Of a stretch of 64,000 nucleotides of DNA, positions 8,368 through 15,634 are shown piece after piece (position 1 is the stretch's first letter; every line of letters begins with the position of its first letter). This stretch comes from a bacterium (GTDB taxonomy: Bacteria > Bacillota > Bacilli > Lactobacillales > Streptococcaceae). The notes under the pieces were generated by a model. The model was not told where the DNA came from. It saw only the letters and a program-made list of their open reading frames with translations, and did no database searches. A program made the position numbers and the translations under genes. The stretch is taken from positions 1 to 64,000 of the forward strand of contig CAJNDL010000004.1 of assembly GCA_905221505.1 (NCBI GenBank), given 5' to 3'.

Positions 8368-10218
8368 ATGAATAAAAAACTCACAGATTATGTCATTGAT
8401 CTGGTGGAAATTTTAAATAAACAACAAAAACAGGTCTTTTGGGGCATATTTGATATTTTCAGTATGGTGGTTTCCATCATTGTATCCTATATTTTATTCT
8501 ACGGATTGATTAATCCAGCACCTGTTGACTACATTATCTATACGAGTTTAGCCTTCCTGCTCTATCAATTGATGATTGGATTTTGGGGGTTGAACGCTAG
8601 TATCAGCCGTTACAGCAAGATTACGGACTTTATGAAAATCTTTTTTGGCGTGACTGCGAGCAGTGTTTTGTCTTATGGAATCTGCTATGCCTTCTTGCCA
8701 CTCTTTTCAATCCGTTTCATTATTCTCTTTATCTTGTTAAGTACCTTCTTGATTCTCTTGCCACGGATTACTTGGCAGTTAATCTACTCTAAACGCAAAA
8801 AAGGTAGTGGTGATGGGGAACATCGTCGTACCTTCTTGATTGGTGCTGGCGATGGTGGAGCCCTCTTTATGAACAGCTACCAACACCCAACCAGTGATTT
8901 GGAACTTGTCGGTATTTTGGATAATGATGAAAAGAAAAAAGGTCAAAAACTCGGTGGTATCCCTGTTTTGGGCTCTTATGATAATCTGCCAGAATTAGCC
9001 AAACGCCATCAAATCGAGCGTGTTATCGTTGCGATTCCGTCGCTTGATCCGTCAGAATATGAACGTATCCTGCAGATGTGTAATAAGTTAGGTGTCAAAT
9101 GTTACAAGATGCCTAAGGTTGAAACAGTTGTTCAGGGACTTCACCAAGCGGGTGGAGGCTTCCAGAAGATTGATATCACAGACCTTTTGGGCCGTCAGGA
9201 AATTCGTCTTGACGAATCGCGTCTGGGAGCAGAACTTACTGGAAAAACAATCTTAGTTACAGGTGCTGGTGGTTCAATCGGTTCTGAAATCTGTCGTCAA
9301 GTTAGCCGCTTCAATCCTGAACGTATCGTCTTGCTCGGTCACGGGGAAAACTCAATCTACCTTGTGTATCATGAATTGATTCGCAAGTTCCAAGGGATTG
9401 ATTATGTGCCTGTGATTGCGGACATTCAAGACTATGACCGTCTCTTGCAAGTCTTTGAGCAGTATAAGCCAGCTATTGTTTATCATGCGGCGGCCCACAA
9501 GCACGTTCCGATGATGGAGCGCAATCCAAAAGAAGCTTTCAAGAACAATATCCGTGGAACCTACAATGTGGCTAGGGCTGTTGATGAAGCCAAAGTACCT
9601 AAGATGGTTATGATTTCGACGGATAAGGCCGTCAATCCACCCAATGTTATGGGAGCAACCAAGCGCGTGGCTGAGTTGATTGTTACTGGATTTAACCAAC
9701 GTAGTCAATCAACCTACTGTGCGGTTCGTTTTGGGAATGTTCTTGGTAGCCGTGGTAGTGTCATTCCAGTCTTTGAACGTCAGATTGCTGAAGGTGGTCC
9801 TGTAACAGTGACAGACTTCCGTATGACCCGTTACTTTATGACTATTCCAGAAGCTAGCCGTCTGGTTATCCATGCTGGTGCTTATGCTAAGGATGGGGAA
9901 GTCTTTATCCTTGATATGGGCAAACCAGTCAAGATTTATGACTTAGCCAAGAAAATGGTGCTTCTAAGTGGACATACTGAGAGCGAAATTCCAATCGTGG
10001 AAGTCGGTATTCGTCCAGGTGAAAAACTCTACGAAGAGCTACTGGTATCAACCGAACTGGTTGATAATCAGGTTATGGATAAGATTTTCGTTGGTAAGGT
10101 TAATGTCATGCCTCTAGAAGCCATCGATCAAAAGATTGAAGAGTTCCGCACTCTCAGCGGAGATGAGTTGAAGCAGGCCATCATCGCCTTTGCCAATCAA
10201 ACTACTCACGTTGAATAA
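8368..10218 (+). CDS. CapD-type nucleotide-sugar dehydratase/epimerase, membrane-anchored
   Basis: A 616-residue polysaccharide biosynthesis protein. Four or five N-terminal membrane segments (residues ~25-135) are followed by a CoA-binding-like Rossmann domain (FLIGAGDGG near 155) and the catalytic short-chain dehydrogenase domain with VTGAGGSIGSEICRQ near 297. MISTDKAVNPPNVMGATKR gives the active-site region. This layout is that of PglF/WbpM/CapD UDP-GlcNAc C4/C6 dehydratases, which make UDP-4-keto-6-deoxy sugars. SD GGAGGAG. It acts on the inner face of the membrane, probably with the upstream glycosyltransferase. Confidence 0.85.
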   Translation: MNKKLTDYVIDLVEILNKQQKQVFWGIFDIFSMVVSIIVSYILFYGLINPAPVDYIIYTSLAFLLYQLMIGFWGLNASISRYSKITDFMKIFFGVTASSVLSYGICYAFLPLFSIRFIILFILLSTFLILLPRITWQLIYSKRKKGSGDGEHRRTFLIGAGDGGALFMNSYQHPTSDLELVGILDNDEKKKGQKLGGIPVLGSYDNLPELAKRHQIERVIVAIPSLDPSEYERILQMCNKLGVKCYKMPKVETVVQGLHQAGGGFQKIDITDLLGRQEIRLDESRLGAELTGKTILVTGAGGSIGSEICRQVSRFNPERIVLLGHGENSIYLVYHELIRKFQGIDYVPVIADIQDYDRLLQVFEQYKPAIVYHAAAHKHVPMMERNPKEAFKNNIRGTYNVARAVDEAKVPKMVMISTDKAVNPPNVMGATKRVAELIVTGFNQRSQSTYCAVRFGNVLGSRGSVIPVFERQIAEGGPVTVTDFRMTRYFMTIPEASRLVIHAGAYAKDGEVFILDMGKPVKIYDLAKKMVLLSGHTESEIPIVEVGIRPGEKLYEELLVSTELVDNQVMDKIFVGKVNVMPLEAIDQKIEEFRTLSGDELKQAIIAFANQTTHVE

Positions 10219-10235
10219 AAAATCTTTAAAATCAG

Positions 10236-10282
10236 AAAACGCATATTATCAGGACTTTAAAAGTCTTGGTAATATGCGTTTT
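10236..10282. terminator. Strong bidirectional terminator between capD-like and HAD genes
   Basis: A long hairpin: AAAACGCATATTA at 10236-10248 pairs with TAATATGCGTTTT at 10270-10282, and further pairing inside (GGACTTT / AAAAGTC). It sits between convergent genes. Confidence 0.75.
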
Positions 10283-10348
10283 GTTATGTGTAAACTTGTT
10301 TCATTTTCATTGAGTATGAAAGTGAGTTTTTGCCCAGTCTCCGTTATA

Positions 10349-10981
10349 TTATTGAAAATACGCCAAAACTTCTAAGGGTTTGTGGGCGATATAATCAGGC
10401 TGATAGTTGAGCAAATCTGCTTGCTCTCCAAATCCCCAAGTGACGGCTAATTTCTGAATGCCTGTTTCTTGAGCCCCTAGCATATCAAACTTGGTATCAC
10501 CGATGATGATGGCCTGTTCAGGGGCTAGTTGATGTGCCTGCAAGGCTTGGCGAATGACATCTGCTTTATGGGGTGCTTCAGGGCTAGAACCATAAATGTC
10601 CTCAAAGAAATGATGGATTCCCAAATTTTTAGTCATATCCTGAGCGGTTGGTGTATTCTTTGTAGTGGTGATGTAGAGAGGATAATTGCTTGATAATTCC
10701 TCAAGCAATTCTACAATCTGAGGGAAGAGCTGAGCTTCATAGATGCCTTTTTCCTTATAGTAAGAACGGTATATCTGCACAGCTTCAGAGATTTGTTCTT
10801 TGGGAAGGCAGGTCGCAAAACTACTTTCGAGGGGCGGTCCCATAAAACCACGAATCGTTTTAGCATCAGGGCTAGGCACGCCTAGCTCCTTAAAAGTATG
10901 GGTAAAGGCATTGTGAATCCCGATAGAACTGTCAACGAGGGTTCCATCCAGATCGAAAAAGATAGCTGAGATAGAGGTCAT
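10349..10981 (-). CDS. HAD hydrolase, phosphoglycolate phosphatase-like
   Basis: A 210-residue HAD-superfamily phosphatase. FFDLDGTLVDSS (nucleophile and acid-base Asp) is at residues 8-19, YITTTKNT (motif II) near 103, and IIGDTKFDMLGAQ (motif IV) near 160, with a helical cap of the Gph/PpaX type between. It probably dephosphorylates a small phosphorylated metabolite; the substrate is not predictable. It lies 21 bp after sdaAA on the same strand and may be cotranscribed with the serine dehydratase genes. Confidence 0.85.
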   Translation of the reverse strand: MTSISAIFFDLDGTLVDSSIGIHNAFTHTFKELGVPSPDAKTIRGFMGPPLESSFATCLPKEQISEAVQIYRSYYKEKGIYEAQLFPQIVELLEELSSNYPLYITTTKNTPTAQDMTKNLGIHHFFEDIYGSSPEAPHKADVIRQALQAHQLAPEQAIIIGDTKFDMLGAQETGIQKLAVTWGFGEQADLLNYQPDYIAHKPLEVLAYFQ

Positions 10982-11002
10982 GGTTTCTCCTATTTGATAA
11001 GC

Positions 11003-11875
11003 TTATTCTCCGAAAATTTCTTTTTGGAGGCGACGACCAGTTGGGGTGGCAGCGAGTCCACCTTCAGCTGTTTCACGAAAGGCAGTTGGCATGCTTGCTC
11101 CTACTTGATACATGGCATCGATGACTTCATCCACAGGGATTTTAGATTCGATACCTGCTAAGGCCATGTCTGCTGCGATGAAGGCAAAGCTAGCTCCCAT
11201 AGCATTGCGTTTGACACAGGGAACTTCAACCAAGCCGGCAACAGGGTCACAGATGAGGCCCAGCATATTTTTAATGACAAAGGCAATGGCTTGACTGGCC
11301 TGATAAGGTGTCCCACCAGCAGCTAGAGTCAAGGCGGCAGCGCTCATAGCAGAGGCCGAACCAACCTCGGCCTGACAGCCACCTTCAGCACCTGAGATAG
11401 AGGCATTGTTTGCGATGACTAGTCCAAAGGCACCGGCAGCAAAGAGGAAATCCAGCTGTTGCTCGTGACTGAGGTCTAATTTTTCAATTGCAGCAGTTAG
11501 AACAGAAGGCAGACAGCCAGCACTTCCTGCGGTCGGAGTGGCACAAACCAAGCCCATTTTGGCATTGTGTTCATTGACTGCGATGGCATTTCGGGCAGCA
11601 GACAGAATCGTGTAATCCGACAGGGTTTTTCCGTTTTTGATGTAGTGGTCCAGCTTGGCAGCATCTCCACCTGTCAGGCCACTACGAGATTTATTTTCAT
11701 TGAGGCCAAGTTGGACAGAGGCTTTCATGACTTCTAGATTGCGTTCCATGAGAAGGAGGACTTCTTCACGTTCGCGACCGGTCAATTCAAACTCTGTTGT
11801 AATCATGAGTTCTGCGACATTTCCCTGAAAGTCCAGTTCTGCCTGCTCAACCAATTCTTTGATAGAATAAAACAT
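11003..11875 (-). CDS. sdaAA: L-serine dehydratase, iron-sulfur-dependent, alpha subunit
   Basis: A 290-residue catalytic subunit that deaminates L-serine to pyruvate and ammonia. The Fe-S cysteines appear in LVCATPTAGSAGCLP, GGCQAEVGSASAMSAAAL and LICDPVAGLVEVPCVKRNA. It is the second gene of the sdaAB-sdaAA operon, 8 bp after the beta subunit gene, with SD GGAGGAAGC. Confidence 0.93.
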   Translation of the reverse strand: MFYSIKELVEQAELDFQGNVAELMITTEFELTGREREEVLLLMERNLEVMKASVQLGLNENKSRSGLTGGDAAKLDHYIKNGKTLSDYTILSAARNAIAVNEHNAKMGLVCATPTAGSAGCLPSVLTAAIEKLDLSHEQQLDFLFAAGAFGLVIANNASISGAEGGCQAEVGSASAMSAAALTLAAGGTPYQASQAIAFVIKNMLGLICDPVAGLVEVPCVKRNAMGASFAFIAADMALAGIESKIPVDEVIDAMYQVGASMPTAFRETAEGGLAATPTGRRLQKEIFGE

Positions 11876-11883
11876 GCTTCCTC

Positions 11884-12555
11884 CTATTTAAAGAAATTGA
11901 CATTGTGGAGATGAGGGATTTTTCGAATTTCTTCGATGGCCTCATCACAGTTGCGACTGTCGACTTCGATAATCATAATGGCTTTTTCACCAGCTTTTTC
12001 ACGAGTAACATTCATCTGGGCGATATTGATACCATAGCGTGAAAGTGCCTCTGTTACGAGAGCAATCATACCTGGAATATCTTGATGAACGATAATGATA
12101 GTCGGTGTATTCATATTGAGAGAGACGGCAAAGCCATTGAGTTCGGTAACCTGAATGTTTCCTCCACCGATAGAAATACCAGTCACGCTGATGGTCTTGT
12201 GGGCATTTTTGACGGTAATTTTAGTGGTATTAGGATGCGGAGCATTGCTGTCTTTTTGAATGGTCCAGACAATCTTGATACCGCGCTTGTGGGCAATCTC
12301 CAGACTATTTGGGATTTCAGGATCATCTGTATCCATGCCCAAAATACCAGCAACAAGGGCTAGGTCTGTCCCGTGGCCACGATAAGTCTTAGCAAATGAG
12401 TTAAATAGTTGGAATTCGACTTCTGTCGGAGTATCATCAAAAATGGAAGATACAATCTTCCCAATACGAACAGCACCAGCGGTATGGCTACTAGATGGGC
12501 CAATCATAACTGGTCCGATGATATCAAAGACAGATTGAAAACGAAGTGATTTCAT
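11884..12555 (-). CDS. sdaAB: L-serine dehydratase, iron-sulfur-dependent, beta subunit
   Basis: A 223-residue beta subunit with the N-terminal signature GPSSSHTAGAVRIG (residues 19-32) and a C-terminal ACT-like domain (TPTIIIVHQDIPGMIALVTEAL, NIAQMNVTREKAGEKAIMIIE). It pairs with SdaAA to form the heteromeric serine dehydratase. An extended -10 (TGATATAAT on the minus strand, 12586-12594) lies 31 bp upstream of the start. Confidence 0.93.
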   Translation of the reverse strand: MKSLRFQSVFDIIGPVMIGPSSSHTAGAVRIGKIVSSIFDDTPTEVEFQLFNSFAKTYRGHGTDLALVAGILGMDTDDPEIPNSLEIAHKRGIKIVWTIQKDSNAPHPNTTKITVKNAHKTISVTGISIGGGNIQVTELNGFAVSLNMNTPTIIIVHQDIPGMIALVTEALSRYGINIAQMNVTREKAGEKAIMIIEVDSRNCDEAIEEIRKIPHLHNVNFFK

Positions 12556-12794
12556 CAGTTTCCCCTTATAAAAATTCTTATCTCTATTATATCAAAGAAT
12601 GAAGGTCTTGGCTTTAATTGTGGATGAAAACCTTTTTACACTACAAATAGCATAAAAATAGTATCTTTTATGACAAAAATAGCTTATTTAGGGAAATAAA
12701 AAATAATTTTGTAATATTTCTACATAAAAGTGTCAAGAAACAGTAATATTTAAAGGGTATGATAGAACTATAGAAAGAAGGAGAATTTTCGAAT

Positions 12795-13415
12795 ATGAAA
12801 TCAACAACTAAAAAGATTAAAACAACTCTTGCAGGAGTAGCTGCCTTGTTTGCAGTATTTGCTCCATCATTTGTATCTGCTCAAGAATCATCAACTTACA
12901 CTGTTAAAGAAGGTGATACACTTTCAGAAATCGCTGAAACTCACAACACAACAGTTGAGAAATTGGCAGAAAACAACCACATTGACAACATCCATATGAT
13001 TTATGTTGGTCAAGAGTTGGTTATCGACGGTCCATCAGCGCCAGTAGCACCAGCTTCAACGACTTATGAAGCACCAGCTGCCCAAGATGAAGCTGTTTCA
13101 GCTACAGTGGCAGAAACTACAGAGGTAGAGGAAGAAACTCCAGCAGCAAGCGCGCCAGTAGCAGAAGAAACAGTTGCTACAACTGTAAGCGGATCTGAAG
13201 CAGAAGCCAAAGAATGGATCGCTCAAAAAGAATCAGGCGGTAGCTACACAGCTACAAACGGACGTTACATCGGACGTTACCAATTGACAGATTCATACTT
13301 GAATGGTGACTACTCAGCTGAAAACCAAGAACGTGTAGCAGATGCCTACGTTGCAGGACGTTACGGTTCATGGTCAGCTGCGAAAAACTTCTGGCTTAAC
13401 AACGGTTGGTATTAA
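12795..13415 (+). CDS. Secreted LysM cell-wall protein with Apf-like C-terminal domain
   Basis: A 206-residue exported protein. The signal peptide is MKSTTKKIKTTLAGVAALFAVF with an SFVSAQE cleavage site near residue 29. One LysM peptidoglycan-binding domain follows (STYTVKEGDTLSEIAETHN, residues ~34-77), then an Ala/Pro/Glu-rich linker. The compact C-terminal domain (EAKEWIAQKESGGSYTATNG to WLNNGWY) is related to aggregation-promoting/transglycosylase-like proteins. The pneumococcal orthologue is reported as part of the WalRK (VicRK) cell-wall regulon; I did not find a clean WalR box. A 3' fragment of a related gene lies at 22221-22268. Confidence 0.87.
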   Translation: MKSTTKKIKTTLAGVAALFAVFAPSFVSAQESSTYTVKEGDTLSEIAETHNTTVEKLAENNHIDNIHMIYVGQELVIDGPSAPVAPASTTYEAPAAQDEAVSATVAETTEVEEETPAASAPVAEETVATTVSGSEAEAKEWIAQKESGGSYTATNGRYIGRYQLTDSYLNGDYSAENQERVADAYVAGRYGSWSAAKNFWLNNGWY

Positions 13416-13425
13416 GAAATAGGGG

Positions 13426-13456
13426 AAAGAGCTTTGAATGGCTCTTTTTTCTTTTT
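13426..13456 (+). terminator. Terminator of the LysM gene
   Basis: AAAGAGC (13426-13432) and GCTCTTT (13441-13447) followed by a T-rich run. Confidence 0.8.
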
Positions 13457-13484
13457 AGAAGCCTATTCACACTGTGTAGCCAAT

Positions 13485-13515
13485 TTGATATAATTTTATC
13501 AAAAAGTAGTATAAT
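13485..13515 (+). promoter_or_regulatory. Promoter of the PlcR-like regulator gene
   Basis: TTGATA (13485-13490) and TATAAT (13510-13515), with a 19-bp spacer that is long, so moderate strength. Confidence 0.5.
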
Positions 13516-13547
13516 GTTTTTATAGAATATAAATAGTGGTGGATAGC

Positions 13548-14420
13548 ATGCATGCATTATTAGCAACAAGATTAAAAAATAAGCGAAAAGAGCTGGGCTG
13601 GTCGCAAAAAGAATTGGCAGAAGGAATTTGCCAACAAACTCAGATAAGTCGAATGGAACAAGGCAAATATATGCCAGGAGCAGATTTGTTATATAAATTA
13701 TCTGAAAAAATGGGCTTAAATATGGACTATTTCTTTTCAGGAGAAATTTCAAAAGAGTTTCTAGGCTTGTCTGCTTTCAAGAGATTGTCTGAAACATTAT
13801 TGGAAAATCAAGATTACGCCTCTTTGAAATATGCTTTTGAGGGAGAGAGAAAGCAACAGACTTCTTTATCTTTTGATGAAAAGGTTTATCTGGACTGGAT
13901 AGATGCAATTCTAACCTATCAATGTGAACATCAATTAAAACTAGCTATTTCAAAAATAGAGGATATCCTCAGTAGGATTAGTATTGATAAAGTGGACTAT
14001 TTGTATATTTTGAATACCCTGCTGATTTTCTTAGGCTATGATGAGGATAAGGAGAAATTTGAACAACTATATGATCAGGTTTCAGTAGCTCTTTCAAAAA
14101 TCGATACCAGTGTGCGTGAACAAATTGAGTTGTATATCAAAATAAAATACAATTATTGTTACCACCTTTGGAAACAGGAGGAGATGGATAAGTCCAGAGC
14201 GCTATTATTGGAGATAATTGAATTTTGTAACAAATATCATAGTAGCTTTAGGTTAGCAGATTTATATTGCTTGTTGGGAAATGTAACAGAAAATCTTGAT
14301 ATCTCTGTTGCTAAGGACTATTATATGAAAGCTAAGGTGCTCTATCTAATTGAAAATAATGAAGTTATGGCACTCAAGGTAGAACAATATCTGATGGATA
14401 AGCAATCAGAGAATATATGA
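13548..14420 (+). CDS. PlcR/Rgg-type transcriptional regulator (HTH plus TPR)
   Basis: A 290-residue regulator. The N-terminal XRE helix-turn-helix is LKNKRKELGWSQKELAEGIC with QTQISRMEQGKYMPG. The rest is all-helical repeats of the tetratricopeptide type that in PlcR, ComR and TprA bind a re-imported peptide. The start ATG 13548 sits 6 nt after GGTGG; GTG codons at 13536 and 13539 are alternatives. It precedes the lactococcin-972-type exporter genes, as regulators of this class do in streptococcin loci. No pheromone gene was found next to it. Confidence 0.8.
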   Translation: MHALLATRLKNKRKELGWSQKELAEGICQQTQISRMEQGKYMPGADLLYKLSEKMGLNMDYFFSGEISKEFLGLSAFKRLSETLLENQDYASLKYAFEGERKQQTSLSFDEKVYLDWIDAILTYQCEHQLKLAISKIEDILSRISIDKVDYLYILNTLLIFLGYDEDKEKFEQLYDQVSVALSKIDTSVREQIELYIKIKYNYCYHLWKQEEMDKSRALLLEIIEFCNKYHSSFRLADLYCLLGNVTENLDISVAKDYYMKAKVLYLIENNEVMALKVEQYLMDKQSENI

Positions 14421-14421
14421 G

Positions 14422-14443
14422 GATAGCAGAAGCTATCTTTTTT
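14422..14443 (+). terminator. Terminator of the PlcR-like gene
   Basis: GATAGC (14422-14427) and GCTATC (14432-14437) around AGAA, followed by T6. Confidence 0.8.
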
Positions 14444-14504
14444 ATGTGTAAAATAGAATTATAATTCTTCTTTTGAAAAATATCTCATTTTATACTTTAA
14501 TTGC

Positions 14505-14533
14505 TTGACAGGTTATATATGTTGATTTATAAT
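14505..14533 (+). promoter_or_regulatory. Consensus sigma-A promoter at the head of the orphan streptococcin unit
   Basis: TTGACA (14505-14510), 17-bp spacer, TATAAT (14528-14533): both hexamers are exact consensus. A BOX element begins 48 bp downstream. The first gene read from it is the 37-residue peptide gene at 14738. The 14444-14737 gap holds only this promoter and the BOX. Confidence 0.8.
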
Positions 14534-14580
14534 ATAGGTGAAACGGGAGTTGTGAGAGCGTTGACAAATTTAGTGACCTT

Positions 14581-14685
14581 ATACTCTTCGAAAATCAAAT
14601 TCAAACTTCGTCAGCGTCGCCTTACCGTACTCAAGTACAGCCTGCAGCTAGCTTCCTAGTTTGCTCTTTGATTTTCATTGAGTAT
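14581..14685. repeat. BOX element (boxA-boxC)
   Basis: A 105-bp element from ATACTCTTCGAAAATC to GATTTTCATTGAGTAT. It contains CGTCAGCGTCGCCTTACC, which matches the BOX-A1R primer site, and no boxB. The ends are inverted-repeat-like. Confidence 0.9.
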
Positions 14686-14737
14686 TAACTTTGTATTCAG
14701 CAAAGGATTATGATGTCGCTAGAAAAGGGGTGCTAAA

Positions 14738-14851
14738 ATGTTAAAAAATAAGGAGCTTTTTCGAGTAGTCATGATATTTGTGATAGGAATTATCCTAGTT
14801 TTAATGACACCCATATTATTTAAAGTTATGATGGACCTATTTTCAAAATAG
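14738..14851 (+). CDS. Small single-span membrane peptide, 37 aa
   Basis: A 37-residue peptide with a charged N-terminus (MLKNKELFR), one hydrophobic segment (VVMIFVIGIILVLMTPILF) and a short tail KVMMDLFSK. SD AAAGGGG is 5-6 nt before ATG. A slightly diverged copy is at 26660-26773; conservation of the frame in both supports a real gene. It precedes the 195-residue gene by 45 bp. Function unknown: possibly a small membrane or immunity-like peptide (inference only). Confidence 0.6.
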   Translation: MLKNKELFRVVMIFVIGIILVLMTPILFKVMMDLFSK

Positions 14852-14896
14852 ATAGGCCTCTGCTTTAGGCGGAGTCGTGAATCAGGAGGTTAAGTG

Positions 14897-15484
14897 ATGA
14901 ACTACAATTTAAAATATCTTTTATCAGGAATATTTATTATAGTCTTTATAGGTTTTCTAGTCTGGATGCGTTATTTTAATCAGAAGAAGGAAGAAGAGCA
15001 TTCGGATGTGTCTTTTGAAGCGAGATTAGACAGTGAGGTTAAGACATTATATAAACAACTAGGATTGGGTGAGGAGCCTCATTATTTCTTAGCCTATCGC
15101 TACCTACATCCCTGGTTTAATTTGGCGATTTTACCACCAACAGTTGAAATTTTCTTAACTAAAATAGCGCTGGTGATGGTGACTCCAGATGAACTACTGA
15201 TAAGAAATCTTGGGAATGGGATGACTTTCACAAGTGAGCACCATCGTGATTTGCGACAAGGACTTATCCGCATTCCAAAATCAGAGATGAAAGAATTTGA
15301 GATTCGCAACTGGAAAAGAGTTTTTATATTTGGCGATTTTTTGACAATTAAAACAAGCCAACATAGCTATTATTTACAGGTTAGAGATGATGGACTTCAA
15401 AAAGGAAGTCTTTCTACCAAACATTTCTCCGACTTGAAACGACAAGATTTTCTCGGATTATTGACAGATAAACGGACATTCTGA
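14897..15484 (+). CDS. Membrane-anchored protein of unknown function (copy 1)
   Basis: A 195-residue protein: one N-terminal membrane segment (YLLSGIFIIVFIGFLVWM), then a soluble domain. The region VMVTPDELLIRNL ... LIRIPKSEMKEFEIRNW ... FLTIKTSQHSYYLQV reads like the strands of a bacterial PH-like domain (inference). ATG 14897 is 7 nt from AGGAGG; a GTG one codon earlier is possible. An identical protein is encoded at 26819-27406. It sits between a PlcR regulator and the bacteriocin exporter genes. I do not recognise its function. Confidence 0.7.
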   Translation: MNYNLKYLLSGIFIIVFIGFLVWMRYFNQKKEEEHSDVSFEARLDSEVKTLYKQLGLGEEPHYFLAYRYLHPWFNLAILPPTVEIFLTKIALVMVTPDELLIRNLGNGMTFTSEHHRDLRQGLIRIPKSEMKEFEIRNWKRVFIFGDFLTIKTSQHSYYLQVRDDGLQKGSLSTKHFSDLKRQDFLGLLTDKRTF

Positions 15485-15521
15485 TTGACAATTGCTCAAA
15501 AAATTAACCTCTAAACATTCA

Positions 15522-15583
15522 AAAACCACACAGTGTTTTCAGCCTTGAACACAATTAAGATGAGAGAATCACTGTGTGACTTT
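15522..15583. repeat. 62-bp inverted-repeat element, orientation A
   Basis: AAAACCACACAGTG (15522-15535) and CACTGTGTGACTTT (15570-15583) are inverted arms around a 34-bp core containing TTGAACACAAT. The same element at 27444-27504 has the core reverse-complemented. It lies between the 195-residue gene and the exporter gene and could also act as a terminator-like hairpin. Confidence 0.75.
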
Positions 15584-15634
15584 ATTGGAAAGTTAGTTTT
15601 TTCCCAGTTTCGTCTCTTCACGGGAGGTATCTCT

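Larger units (their letters stand above)
14709..15530 (+). repeat. Large direct repeat, copy 1
   Basis: This ~820-bp block recurs at 26631-27452 with a constant offset of 11,922 bp. It carries a 37-residue peptide gene and a 195-residue protein gene. The longer protein is identical in both copies; the first part of the block has scattered substitutions. Homologous recombination between the copies would delete or duplicate ~11.9 kb, including argGH and the bacteriocin cassette. Confidence 0.9.

Noticed and set aside
12640-12780. WalR box before the LysM gene
   Set aside because: Only one TGTAAT-like half-site is visible; no second direct half-site at 5 bp.
14581-14685. IS-derived MITE other than BOX
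   Set aside because: The internal sequence matches the BOX-A1R primer site and the module order of BOX elements.
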